The notes: generated by a model not told the origin, from the letters alone. A DNA stretch of 64,000 nt from an uncultured bacterium (GCA_938075305.1 CALJGV010000005.1:165390-229389); one strand, 5' to 3'. Numbered from the stretch's first letter, positions 34,054 to 42,574 are shown. Made by a program: numbers and translations.

Positions 34054-35051
34054 CGGCCCCCGTCGGGGTCCCCTTCCCAGTGAGCCTTGAACTCCAGGAC
34101 CTCGGCCTCGGTGAGGAGCACCGGCCGGTCGAATCTCGTGTCGAGCAGCCGCCAGGGGGCCCCCTCCTCCCCGCCTCCGAGCGCCGTGCGAACGTGTCCC
34201 CACTTCAGGTTGACCGGCAGCTCCCCCTCGTGGAGGGGATGGGGCGGTCGGCCGAACACCACCCGCCGTCCCTGCTCGAGCTCGATCATGACGCCGCCGG
34301 GCAAGCGGATGGGCGAAGCAGAGCCGCCAGAGCGGTCGAAGATCGGCGCGTCCTCCGCGGAGGCGTCGATGACCACGCGCCCCAGCTCCCGAAGCTCGTC
34401 GGGTCCGAGGTGGCGCCACATGGAGTCGGCCACGTCCAGCGCCGCGAGGAGCGCGGGGACCTCGACCCGGTCCCCCGGCCGGACCTGCCCCTGTTCACGA
34501 TCCAGGAGATCGAGGGGGCCGAGGGCCGGAAGCCAGCCCCCGTACGCGAGGTGAGGGGTGATCGAGTAGCCACCTAGCACGGTCCCGTCGCTGGCGACGG
34601 GGAGGAAGTCGCGACCGCCCACCCTCACGCAGGCGACGGGCTCCCGGAGCCGGACGGGCAGGTTGAGCCCGTCAGGCCAGCGGACGCTCGGGGGACCGAC
34701 CTCCTCGATGAAAGGCAGCGCCTCCACGCGCGCGGCGAGGGAGCTGATCGCTTCCCCGTCGTCGGCGTTCACCGAGTCCGCCTCGAGGAGCAGCCCCTCG
34801 AGGTCTTCGAACCACTCGTCATCGAGCCAGGGGGCGTCGGTCTCGAGGCTGTAGCGCGTGACATCGATGCGAGCGAGGCCGCGATCTCGGGCATCTGCCT
34901 CGAGCCAACGAAGCCCGCCGAGGAGCCCGAGGAAGAGCAGGGCCAGCGGGACCCATGTGGGAACGCGACCGGCCTCCGAGCTCCACGCTCCCCCCTCGCC
35001 CCCGGCCGGGCAAGGTGCGCGATGCTTCGGAAGCGGCGAGTGGACGCTCAA
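34050..35051 (-). CDS. FtsQ/POTRA-like membrane protein
   Basis: A protein of about 333 residues with one N-terminal membrane segment (WVPLALLFLGLLGGLRWL) and a long extracytoplasmic part. Residues after the membrane segment look like an FtsQ-type POTRA region. They have SLAARVEALPFIEEVGPP followed by the typical VRWPDGLNLPVRLREPVACV and FLPVASDGTVLG, which parallels the WPxxLxVxVxERxPVA/DxxGxxL pattern in divisome FtsQ/DivIB. I infer a cell-envelope or division role. No ATG is suitable; the TTG at 35051 is one candidate and a non-ATG start a few codons either side is possible. Its stop overlaps the start of the next gene. Other explanations, such as an unrelated POTRA protein, remain open. 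Confidence 0.55.
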   Translation of the reverse strand: MSVHSPLPKHRAPCPAGGEGGAWSSEAGRVPTWVPLALLFLGLLGGLRWLEADARDRGLARIDVTRYSLETDAPWLDDEWFEDLEGLLLEADSVNADDGEAISSLAARVEALPFIEEVGPPSVRWPDGLNLPVRLREPVACVRVGGRDFLPVASDGTVLGGYSITPHLAYGGWLPALGPLDLLDREQGQVRPGDRVEVPALLAALDVADSMWRHLGPDELRELGRVVIDASAEDAPIFDRSGGSASPIRLPGGVMIELEQGRRVVFGRPPHPLHEGELPVNLKWGHVRTALGGGEEGAPWRLLDTRFDRPVLLTEAEVLEFKAHWEGDPDGGR

Positions 35052-35106
35052 CGGCCCGGGAGGACGAGCAGCGGCTCGGATCGTCCGCGCCGCGCTCCTC
35101 CCCCGC

Positions 35107-35412
35107 TCAGTTCCGCGTGGGGGCGAGCTGGGTGTCGATCGTGGACCCCGGAACCTCGATCGGGACCGCGCTCGGGCCCTCGGAGACCGACTGCGGACCG
35201 AAGTTGCCGCCGGAGCGGCCACCCAGCCTCTTGGTGGCCTCCTCGATGAAGAGGTCGAGGGCGACCTGCATCTCCACCACCTGCTCCCGCGAGAGGGCGA
35301 CGGCCTTGGCGCCGCCCTGGGAGTGAAGCTCGTGGCCGAGAAGGCGCGAGACGAGCTTGAGTTGCGCCAGGTGACGCTCGAGGTGAGTTCCGTGTTTGTG
35401 CTGTGAGTTCAT
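35107..35412 (-). CDS. Small hypothetical protein
   Basis: A 101-residue soluble protein without recognised domain. Residues 8-60 form a predicted pair of amphipathic helices (HLERHLAQLKLVSRLLGHEL; QVVEMQVALDLFIEEATKRL), and the last 35 residues are Gly/Ser/Pro-rich and probably disordered. It lies upstream of the FtsQ-like gene, 55 bases away, and divergent from the Ski2-like helicase across 257 bases of sequence in which I see no assigned site. Confidence 0.6.
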   Translation of the reverse strand: MNSQHKHGTHLERHLAQLKLVSRLLGHELHSQGGAKAVALSREQVVEMQVALDLFIEEATKRLGGRSGGNFGPQSVSEGPSAVPIEVPGSTIDTQLAPTRN

Positions 35413-35669
35413 GGTCCCTCCGGGGGTGTGCGGACCCCTGGTCTATCCCATCGGGGGGGTGCGGGACAAGGCCGAGGCTCGAGCTTGGCGAGGATCTCCA
35501 GGACCCACGCGCTCCGCACCGCCGGGAGGCCGCCACGGAGAGGAGGTCCCGGGGCGCACGGGACCGACCCCGCGGGGCCGGGCACGCAGGCGTCGCGAAC
35601 GGGGGCTCGGGCGAGGGATAGCCGACTCGAAGGTGGCGACCGGCGGGGCGGAGCGGCACATTCCATCGA

Positions 35670-38078
35670 GTGATGTCATCCCACGACCAGAGACCGCCGA
35701 GCGACGACGCCGGCTCCCCGGGCGGGGATCTTCCATTCGGATACCTCGGCCCCGACGCCGGCCCCGACGCCGAGCCACAGCCGAGGCCCAAGAATGACGG
35801 CGGCGGGGACCGTGACGGGGGCGGGGTGCCGGGGCGCTCCCGCCGGCGGAGGCGCCGCCGGAGATCCGAGGAAGCGGCCGAGGGCCGCACCGACGCGCCC
35901 GAGCCCCCGTCCGAGCAGCCCCTGGATCGCTCCGAGGAGCCCCGGCGACAGGGCGCCTCCCAGTCCTCTCCCACGGCAGAGTCCTCTCCCGCGGCATCGC
36001 CCCCCGTCAAGGCCGGCGACGCCGAGCTCCCGCCCCCCTCCGAGGTCTTCGGCCCCGATGGCCGAGTCGTGGGCTGGAAGGGCTTCAAGCTCTCCCGGTT
36101 CCAGCTGAAGGCCGTGGACGCCATCCGTGAGGGCCGCAACGTCCTGGTGTCGGCTCCCACGGGAGCGGGCAAGACCCTGGTGGCCGAGTACGCCATCGAG
36201 GTCGCCGTGCGCTCCGGGAAGCGCTGCATCTACACGGCCCCCATCAAGGCCCTCTCGAACCAGAAGTACCGGGACTTCCGAGACGACCCGATGATCGACG
36301 TGGGCCTGATGACCGGGGACGTGACCATCCACCAGTCGGCCCGGGTCCTGATCATGACCACGGAGATCCTGCGCAACGCGATCTTCGAGAACCCTCGGCT
36401 CCTCGATGACGTGGCCTACGTCGTCTTCGACGAGGTCCACTACCTCGACGACCGGGAGCGCGGCACCGTGTGGGAGGAGAGCCTGATCTTCATGCCCCCA
36501 AGCGCCCGCGTCATCGCCCTCTCGGCGACCATCGCCAACGTCGAGGAACTCGGCGCCTGGATGGAGGAGATCCGCCCCCAGGAGGTCGACGTCATCATCG
36601 ACGACCGCCGGCCCGTGCCCCTCTCCCACTGGGTCCACACGCCGGAGGCCAGCACCTTCGATCCCTCCGGGATCAAGCGCGCGAGGAAGCGTGCGGAGGC
36701 CGCCGCGGCCAAGGCGCCACCGCGACGACGCCGAGGGCGCGGCCGCGGCGGGCGTGGACGGGGGCGCGGCTTCGGCCGCCCGGAACCGCCGGACCCGCGC
36801 CCGCTCTTCGATGAGCTGGTGGACCGTGAGCTCCTCCCGGCGCTCGTGTTCTCCTTCTCGCGTAAGGACTGCGAGCGCTTGGCCAGGAAGAACGCCAAGC
36901 GCGACCTCCTCTCGGCCGACGAGTCGCGGCGCATGGCCGAGCTCCAGGAGGAGCTTCTCACCTCCTTCGACCTGGGCCGCGGGCACCTCGACGGTGAGGT
37001 CTTCGGCATGGCCCGGTCCGGCGTGGCCTACCACCACGCGGGGATGCTGCCCATCTACAAGGAGGTGGTCGAGCGGATGTTCACCGCCGGGCTGCTCAAG
37101 ATGCTGTTCACCACCGAGACCTTCGCGCTCGGCATCAACATGCCTGCGCGCGCGGTCGTGTTTGCGGGTCTGCGCAAGTTCGACGGCATCTCCTTCGACT
37201 GGCTGAGAACCCGCGACTACATGCAGATGGCGGGCCGCGCCGGCCGGCAGGGCATCGACGACAAGGGCTTTGTCTTCCAGTTGCTCCCGGACCAGGAGCT
37301 CAAGGACGCTCCCGTGGAGCGCTGGGTCGGCGGACGCCCCGAGGCGGTCATGAGCCGCTTCCGGATGAACTACTCGACCCTGCTGCACCTGGTCTCGCGG
37401 GTCGGGCGCGACCGGGTCCACGAGGCCTGGGAGAAGTCCTTCCACTCCTTCCAGAACCGGGAGAAGAACCAGAAAGCCCGGGCCCGTCAGCGCCGCGAAC
37501 AGATGCGCCTGATCGCCCGGCACCTCGATCTCCTCGAGGAGCTCGGCTACATCAAGGACCAGGCGGTGACCGGCAAGGGCGAGATCGCGCGCTGCCTGGG
37601 CGGCTACGAGCTCCAGATGACCGAGCTGCTCTTCAAGGGCGCCCTCGAGACGCTTCCGCCCAAGGCGCTCGCCATGGTCTTCGTGGCCATGATCCACGAG
37701 GAGCGGCGGGCCGCCCAGCGGCCCTGGGTCCCGGCCTCGATGTTCGGCGGGACGCGACGCCACATCGACTCGGTGGTCAGCGAGATCTGCCAGGCCGAGG
37801 CGCGCTTCGGGATCGAGCCGCCCATGAAGCGGCCCGACTGGGGGCTGACCCCCGCCACCCTGGGCTGGTTTGGGGGGCTCTCCATGGACGAGCTCGAGGA
37901 GCAGCTGGAGGTCAACCCCGGGGACGTCTGCCGCGTTTTCCGGATGGCAATCCAGCTCATGCGCAACGTGCGGCGCTCGGTGGACCGGGACTGGGACATC
38001 GTCGACCGACTCGACGAGGCCATCGAGGCCATGAACCGGGATGAGGTAGACGCACGCAAGCAGCTGGCCCTCGGGTAG
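35670..38078 (+). CDS. Ski2/Mtr4-like DEAD/DEAH-box RNA helicase
   Basis: An 802-residue superfamily 2 helicase related to HelY/Ski2/Mtr4. Residues 1-120 are disordered, with a run of Arg near residue 55. Core motifs: FQLKAVDAIREGRNVLVSAP (Q and motif I start), PTGAGKT, DEVHYLDD (motif II), LSATIAN (III), HHAGMLP and FATETFALGINMP-like TTETFALGINMPAR (V), and QMAGRAGRQG (VI). A basic RG-rich insert (GRGRGGRGRGRGFGRP) lies between the two RecA-like domains. The C-terminal half carries the helical domain typical of Ski2 proteins. It may unwind RNA in decay or ribosome-related work. A nearby ATG three bases on is an equal start. Confidence 0.9.
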   Translation: MMSSHDQRPPSDDAGSPGGDLPFGYLGPDAGPDAEPQPRPKNDGGGDRDGGGVPGRSRRRRRRRRSEEAAEGRTDAPEPPSEQPLDRSEEPRRQGASQSSPTAESSPAASPPVKAGDAELPPPSEVFGPDGRVVGWKGFKLSRFQLKAVDAIREGRNVLVSAPTGAGKTLVAEYAIEVAVRSGKRCIYTAPIKALSNQKYRDFRDDPMIDVGLMTGDVTIHQSARVLIMTTEILRNAIFENPRLLDDVAYVVFDEVHYLDDRERGTVWEESLIFMPPSARVIALSATIANVEELGAWMEEIRPQEVDVIIDDRRPVPLSHWVHTPEASTFDPSGIKRARKRAEAAAAKAPPRRRRGRGRGGRGRGRGFGRPEPPDPRPLFDELVDRELLPALVFSFSRKDCERLARKNAKRDLLSADESRRMAELQEELLTSFDLGRGHLDGEVFGMARSGVAYHHAGMLPIYKEVVERMFTAGLLKMLFTTETFALGINMPARAVVFAGLRKFDGISFDWLRTRDYMQMAGRAGRQGIDDKGFVFQLLPDQELKDAPVERWVGGRPEAVMSRFRMNYSTLLHLVSRVGRDRVHEAWEKSFHSFQNREKNQKARARQRREQMRLIARHLDLLEELGYIKDQAVTGKGEIARCLGGYELQMTELLFKGALETLPPKALAMVFVAMIHEERRAAQRPWVPASMFGGTRRHIDSVVSEICQAEARFGIEPPMKRPDWGLTPATLGWFGGLSMDELEEQLEVNPGDVCRVFRMAIQLMRNVRRSVDRDWDIVDRLDEAIEAMNRDEVDARKQLALG

Positions 38079-38422
38079 GGAGCCCTGGCCCGCCCCGGGC
38101 GGAGCTGTCTCACTCCTTCCCCCCGGCGGCCCCCAGCGCCGGACCCCTACGCCGGCCCTTGGGGGAGCCGACGCGTGCCCGAGGTGGGGCGGAGACTGTC
38201 CCCACCGTGGATTCCCGATCAAAAGTGGCAGATCGGTGGGTACCCGTCCGGACAGAGCGTGCCTAGTGGAGGCACTCGCGGGTCGAGGTCTGGTAAGGTC
38301 TCCGCCCGCATCGTGCGCCCTCACGGGCGCGCAGCCCCAACCGATCCCCCTCCACCCGATGATGTCGGCGCCTTTCGGGCTGCCCATCAGCGGGTGATTC
38401 GTTGCCCCGCAGATCACACTCC
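38079..38422. other. Intergenic region, small hairpins only
   Basis: The 344 bases between the helicase and the hydrolase-like gene contain no convincing gene. Three small palindromes are visible: a 7-bp stem at 38183-38206, a 6-bp stem at 38259-38275 and a 6-bp stem at 38315-38330. None is followed by a T-run. The region probably holds the 3' end of the helicase transcript and a promoter for the next gene, but I cannot place either. Confidence 0.4.
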
Positions 38423-39229
38423 ATGCTCTCGAGCCTCGCCCTGGTCGTCGCCGCCGCAGCCGCCGACCCCGCAGCCACGTCGCTCCCTGCCCCTGCCTCC
38501 CTCAGGGCCAGCGTCGCCACGTCGATCGCAATTGACTCGTCCAACTCGGTCTCCCTCGAGACCAAGGACCGCCAGCTCCTCTCCGCGAGCTTCTTCGAGC
38601 CGAAGCGGAGAAAGAGCTCCCCGCCGGCCCCGGCGGCGATGCTGATCCACGACGCCGGCTCGACCCGCGAGGAGCTCGCCGAGATGGCCGCCTACCTCCA
38701 CAAGAAGGGCTTCGCCGTCCTCACCGTGGACCTGCGGGGACACGGCGCCAGCGCCACGGACGACACCAACTTCAAAGAGGCCGACGAGAAGACGCGCGAG
38801 ACGCTCTGGGCCATGAGCACGCGGGACATCGACGCCGCCACGAAGTTCCTCCTCAAGCAGGACGGCGTCCACGCCACCAACCTCTCCCTCGTGGGCGTCG
38901 GAGCAGGAGCCGCCCTGGCCGTGCGCCGCGCGGCCAAGGACGAGAACGTGCGCGCCGTGGTCCTGATCGACCCCGCCAAGGAGTCCTTCGGCTACGACGT
39001 CTGCGGTGGTGTCAGCGACCTTGGTGGTCTGCCGACCCTGATCCTCGCGCCCAAGTCCAGCCGAGGAGCGGCGGACGAGATCCGGACCACCGCCCACGAG
39101 GTCAACGACGGCCTCGAGTACGTGGAGATCAACGCGCTCACGAGCGACTCGGCGGAGATTCTGGGGGACAAGCGCCTCAAGCCCTCCGCCTCATCCTGGC
39201 TGCGCGACCAGGTGATGCCCAAGAAGTGA
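38423..39229 (+). CDS. Alpha/beta-hydrolase fold protein lacking nucleophile Ser
   Basis: A 268-residue protein with an N-terminal signal-like segment (MLSSLALVVAAAAADPAATS). It then has an alpha/beta-hydrolase fold: PAAMLIHDAGSTREELAEMA (oxyanion strand), GFAVLTVDLRGHGASAT (HG and DLRGHG motifs), and TNLSLVGVGAGAALAVRRAA at the nucleophile elbow. There the usual GxSxG is GVGAG, so the catalytic Ser is Gly. No clear catalytic His is seen near the end. This suggests a pseudo-enzyme with a binding role, though substitution of another nucleophile is possible. The ATG at 38423 is used because it starts the signal segment. A strong hairpin follows the stop. Confidence 0.75.
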   Translation: MLSSLALVVAAAAADPAATSLPAPASLRASVATSIAIDSSNSVSLETKDRQLLSASFFEPKRRKSSPPAPAAMLIHDAGSTREELAEMAAYLHKKGFAVLTVDLRGHGASATDDTNFKEADEKTRETLWAMSTRDIDAATKFLLKQDGVHATNLSLVGVGAGAALAVRRAAKDENVRAVVLIDPAKESFGYDVCGGVSDLGGLPTLILAPKSSRGAADEIRTTAHEVNDGLEYVEINALTSDSAEILGDKRLKPSASSWLRDQVMPKK

Positions 39230-39252
39230 GCGCCGACACGGCCCTCTCCCGT

Positions 39253-39282
39253 CAGCGCGGAGCCGGTCACGGCTCCGCGCTG
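39253..39282 (+). terminator. Intrinsic terminator after the hydrolase-like gene
   Basis: A perfect 12-bp inverted repeat (39253-39264 with 39271-39282) around a six-base loop, 23 bases after the stop at 39229 and followed by a T-containing stretch. It fits a Rho-independent terminator for the upstream gene. Confidence 0.75.
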
Positions 39283-39425
39283 TCTTCGTTCTGGGTCCAG
39301 CGGCGGCCGTCCCAAGGCGAGGACCGAGGCGAATCGTCCTCGCCCCGGGAGCGAACACCCTCGGCCCGCCAGCAGAGCGAGTGGCGAGGGCGATTCCGGG
39401 GCCGATCGGGGTAGACTTCAGGCGC

Positions 39426-40505
39426 ATGTCCATTCGAAGCCAGGTAAGAGCGCTGCTCCCCGCCTCCCTGCGGGGCCGACTCCGCCACGCCCTCGACGTG
39501 GCGGATACCGAGTGGCACCACCTCTTCCAGCGCAGCGCCATCCGCCGCCGGCTCGAGGAGCTCAGGAAGCTCCCGCGAGGCCTGCATGTAGAGGGCACCA
39601 ACATCTGCAACGCCAGCTGCGTCTTCTGTGCCTACCCGCAGATGGAGCGCCGCAAGACCACGATGTCCATGGATGACTTCAGGGCGGTGGTGGACGCCTA
39701 CGCCGAGATGGGCGGGAGGAGCGTGTCCCTGACGCCGATTGTGGGCGATCCGTTCGTGGACAAGCACATGTTCGAGCGCCTCGACTACCTGATGGGGCGC
39801 GAGGAGATCCGCTCCATGAGCTTCTACACCAACGCCATCCTCATGACGCGGGAGAAGTCCGAGCGCCTCATGGCGTACGCGGACAAGCTCCACGTTCACG
39901 TGTCCTGGGGAGGCTTCGACGCGGCGACGTGGAACGAGATCATGGGCGTCGCGAAGTTCGAGGCGGCCCGGGACGCCGTCCTCGACTTCCTGGACGTCAA
40001 GGAGGCCACCGGAACCGCGATCCCGTTCACCCTCGCCCTTCGCTGCCCCCCCTCCGCCTGCCGCGGGGAGTTGTGGGACCGGCTGAGCGAGTACGAGTCA
40101 CGCGGTCTGGTCGAGATCGCAGACATGCCGGACTACGACTCCTGGGCCGGCAAGGTGACTCCCGAGGCCCTCGACAGCGTGGGGCTCAAGCCGCGCACGA
40201 TGCCTTACAAGCGCGGGGCCTGCGAGCTGCTCTTCACGAAGCCGGTGGTCCTCGCGAACGGCGACGTGAACGCCTGCGCGTGTCGGGACGTGGAGGCCGA
40301 ACTGGTCGTGGGCAACGTGAAGGAGACGCCCCTCTCCGAGATCTGGGCAGGCAAGGGCATCGACGACCTCATCGAGCAACACGAGGCGGGCGACTACCCC
40401 GATGTTTGCAAGCGTTGCACCTACTTCGTCAGCGTCTACAACTCGCGCAAGAGCCGCACGTTCGCCAGGGACGGGCAGCCCTCGGGGAACTGGGCCGAGG
40501 ACTGA
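39426..40505 (+). CDS. Radical SAM protein with SPASM-like tail
   Basis: A 359-residue radical S-adenosylmethionine enzyme. The [4Fe-4S] cluster motif CNASCVFCAYPQ (CxxxCxxC) is at about residues 61-68, after an N-terminal helical region. The radical SAM barrel spans to about 250. A Cys-rich C-terminal region (a single Cys in RGACELLF, then CACRDVE and CKRCTYF) resembles a SPASM or twitch auxiliary cluster. Such tails occur in enzymes that modify peptides or other macromolecules, so a maturase role is possible. No precursor peptide was found beside it. Start at ATG 39426 (MSIRSQVRALL) is preferred to a frame open further upstream. Confidence 0.85.
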   Translation: MSIRSQVRALLPASLRGRLRHALDVADTEWHHLFQRSAIRRRLEELRKLPRGLHVEGTNICNASCVFCAYPQMERRKTTMSMDDFRAVVDAYAEMGGRSVSLTPIVGDPFVDKHMFERLDYLMGREEIRSMSFYTNAILMTREKSERLMAYADKLHVHVSWGGFDAATWNEIMGVAKFEAARDAVLDFLDVKEATGTAIPFTLALRCPPSACRGELWDRLSEYESRGLVEIADMPDYDSWAGKVTPEALDSVGLKPRTMPYKRGACELLFTKPVVLANGDVNACACRDVEAELVVGNVKETPLSEIWAGKGIDDLIEQHEAGDYPDVCKRCTYFVSVYNSRKSRTFARDGQPSGNWAED

Positions 40506-40506
40506 G

Positions 40507-40878
40507 TCAGCTCAGCGCGTGACGCTGCAGGTCCTCGAGCGAGACGTGTTCGAGGGCGCTGGCGTGGGTGGCCTCGAGCCGCACCGGCGGCGCGCAGCCC
40601 GCTTCGAGGGCCTCTCTCCAGCGGAGGACGCAAAGGCACCAGCAGTCCCCAGGCTTGAGCCCGGGGAAGGAGTACTCCGGCCGCGGGGTGGAGAGGTCGT
40701 TCCCCATGGAGGAGCTGAAGAGGAGGAACTCGTCGGTGACCTTTGAGCAGACGGTGTGCCGACCCAGGTCGTTCTGCCCGGTTCGGCATGAACCGTCCCG
40801 GAAGAAGCCCGTCATGGGGTCGGTGCAGCACGGCGCGAGCGGCTCTCCGAGCACGTTCGTCTCGATCTTCTGGATCAT
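40507..40878 (-). CDS. DUF2237 family protein
   Basis: A 123-residue conserved protein of unknown function. It matches the whole DUF2237 pattern: TNVLGEPLAPCCTDPMTGFF, HTVCSKVTDEFLLFSSSMGN, STPRPEYSFPGLKPGDCWCL and EATHASALEHVSLEDL. The conserved Cys residues (CCTDP, CSKVT and CWCL) suggest metal or redox use, but this is not established for the family. Start at ATG 40878 (MIQKIETNVLG). The gene converges with the radical SAM gene, one base between their ends. A short hairpin lies upstream at 40956-40977. Confidence 0.9.
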   Translation of the reverse strand: MIQKIETNVLGEPLAPCCTDPMTGFFRDGSCRTGQNDLGRHTVCSKVTDEFLLFSSSMGNDLSTPRPEYSFPGLKPGDCWCLCVLRWREALEAGCAPPVRLEATHASALEHVSLEDLQRHALS

Positions 40879-40955
40879 GGAGACAGGTTCTACTGGGTCA
40901 GCCCCGTTGCCTGCCGCCCGACGAAATGAAAGGTGTCGGCGAAGTGAAGGAGGCC

Positions 40956-40977
40956 GCGTTCTTGGGCACAAGAACGC
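40956..40977. other. Perfect 8-bp hairpin in divergent intergenic region
   Basis: Stem 40956-40963 pairs with 40970-40977 around a six-base loop, within the 296-base gap between the divergent DUF2237 and secreted-protein genes. It lies 79 bases upstream of the DUF2237 start. It could be in that gene's leader or an operator; function unknown. No promoter can be named with confidence in this gap. Confidence 0.35.
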
Positions 40978-41174
40978 ACCCTGCGACATGCGGACGCACT
41001 TTTCTGGCCGAAAAATGGCGCGGTTTCGAGACGTCGATCTGAACCCGTCCGGCAGCGGCCACTATCACCTCCAAGATCGGAGTACTCTTCGATCAGGCGC
41101 CCTGCGCTAGGTCGAAGTCCCCATCGCTCGATCACCGACTCTCTAGCAAATATCCGTCCCCCAACACTCGCCCC

Positions 41175-42371
41175 ATGAAGACTCTCTCTCCCATCCTGCC
41201 CGTTGCCTTCGGACTGACCTCGTTGGCCGCCGCTCAGGTCACCGTGATCGCTACCGAACAATTCGACTACACCGCTCCGGGGCTCCTCCAGAACGCCAAC
41301 ACTGGCACCGGCTGGAGCAACGCTTGGGACCTCCCCGCTGGCGGTGGCAACGAAATCGTCATCTTCGACCCGTCCGTCAACCCGCCGATGACCTGCGCCG
41401 ACTCCGTGGGGAACTACGCGGGTCAGGCCCAGGAGTTCGTCGCGGCGGCCCGCGTTCCTGACCAGACCGGCCACTCCAGCGTCGTCGACAGCGGCTTCTT
41501 CGGGGCCGATGGCTCCACGATCTGGATCTCCTTCCGGACCCAGATGTATCAGCAGTTCGGAAACGGCTCCTTCGGCGCCGTGCAGCTCTTCAGCACCCAG
41601 GACCCGAGCAACGAGCAACTCCTCCTTGGCTCGCCCTGGGGCACCAGCTCCTGGAATTGGGGCTGGGACGACGAGGGCGGCGTGGGCCTGCCCCCCGAGT
41701 ACGACTTCACCACCGACGCCTCGCAGTGCGCGAAGCTCGTCTTCCGAATCGACCACCAGCCCGGCGACGAGCGCGTCCGTATGTGGGTCGACCCGGTCGC
41801 GGACTTCCCCGTTTCGGAGCTGCCGAACCTCGACGGGCTCATCGGAGACCTCCGCTGGGACGAGATCCGCCTGAACTCCGGCGGCTCCGGCACCCACTTC
41901 TTCTGGGATGACCTGGTCATCGCTCGGGGCGAGCCGTCTGCCAACGTGGGCATCAACTACTGCACCGGTGTGGCCAACTCCACGGGCGCCGTGGGCAACA
42001 TCATCGCCAGCGGTAGCCTCACCCTCGCGGACAACAACATGTCCCTCGTGGCCTCGAGCCTCCCGAACAACTCGTTCGGGTTCTACCTGACGAGCCGGGT
42101 CCAGGGCTTCATCCAGAACCCCGGCGGCAGCCAGGGCAACCTCTGCCTGAGCGGCTCCATCGGGCGCTACGTCGGCCCCGGCCAGATCCTCAACTCGGGC
42201 TCCGGCGGCACCTTCACCCTCGGCATCGACCTGACGCAGATGCCGACCCCGACGGGCCTCGTCGCCGCTCAGGCCGGCGAGACCTGGAACTTCACGACCT
42301 GGTACCGCGACGCGGTGGGCGGCTCGGCGACGAGCAACTTCACCGACGGCGTCGCGGTCACCTTCCAGTGA
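41175..42371 (+). CDS. Secreted protein, lectin-like plus planctomycete C-terminal domain
   Basis: A 398-residue secreted protein. A signal peptide is at residues 1-20 (MKTLSPILPVAFGLTSLAAA). The next 230 residues form a beta-sandwich-like region starting VTVIATEQFDYTAPGLLQNA and GTGWSNAW, resembling concanavalin-type or extracellular domains. From about 255 to the end a second domain begins NYCTGVANSTGAVGNIIASG and ends ETWNFTTWYRDAVGG-SATSNFTDG-type. I have seen this NYC-tATANSTG...HWFRDP-like domain in planctomycete genomes, from memory, not checked. It has no known enzyme function. Followed by two hairpins, so probably monocistronic. Confidence 0.65.
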   Translation: MKTLSPILPVAFGLTSLAAAQVTVIATEQFDYTAPGLLQNANTGTGWSNAWDLPAGGGNEIVIFDPSVNPPMTCADSVGNYAGQAQEFVAAARVPDQTGHSSVVDSGFFGADGSTIWISFRTQMYQQFGNGSFGAVQLFSTQDPSNEQLLLGSPWGTSSWNWGWDDEGGVGLPPEYDFTTDASQCAKLVFRIDHQPGDERVRMWVDPVADFPVSELPNLDGLIGDLRWDEIRLNSGGSGTHFFWDDLVIARGEPSANVGINYCTGVANSTGAVGNIIASGSLTLADNNMSLVASSLPNNSFGFYLTSRVQGFIQNPGGSQGNLCLSGSIGRYVGPGQILNSGSGGTFTLGIDLTQMPTPTGLVAAQAGETWNFTTWYRDAVGGSATSNFTDGVAVTFQ

Positions 42372-42377
42372 TGCCGC

Positions 42378-42398
42378 GGCTCCCTCGCTGAGGGAGCC
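42378..42398 (+). terminator. Hairpin 1 after the secreted protein
   Basis: A perfect 9-bp stem (42378-42386 with 42390-42398) with a three-base loop, seven bases after the stop codon. It is followed by a second, longer hairpin. Likely part of a tandem terminator. Confidence 0.65.
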
Positions 42399-42414
42399 AC
42401 ACGAAGAGTTCGAT

Positions 42415-42453
42415 CACGCTCATCGTGCCCCCCACAGGGGTGCGATGAGCGTG
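42415..42453 (+). terminator. Hairpin 2 after the secreted protein
   Basis: A 17-bp stem with two wobble pairs (42415-42431 with 42437-42453) and a five-base loop. Together with the preceding hairpin it separates the secreted-protein gene from the sugar-porter operon. Long double-stranded stems at a 3' end may also protect the mRNA. Confidence 0.65.
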
Positions 42454-42574
42454 TTCATAGATCGCGACTTCCAGGCGAGCGATTGAGCGCTCCTGTAGGG
42501 TCCCTCCCCATCCTTCGGACGCCGTCGTCCGCCCACGCGCCGCCCCCCACGATCCACTAAGATCCCGGGCCATC

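Noticed and set aside
35676..38417. A 913-residue frame on the minus strand across the helicase
   Set aside because: Antisense to a gene with all Ski2 motifs; no recognisable domain.
38079..38422. A gene or RNA in the gap before the hydrolase-like gene
   Set aside because: No frame with coding character and only small stems without T-runs; no tRNA-like fold or other RNA signature was recognised.
40879..41174. A gene between DUF2237 and the secreted protein
   Set aside because: Frames here overlap the DUF2237 gene or lack a start and any motif; only one small hairpin was found.
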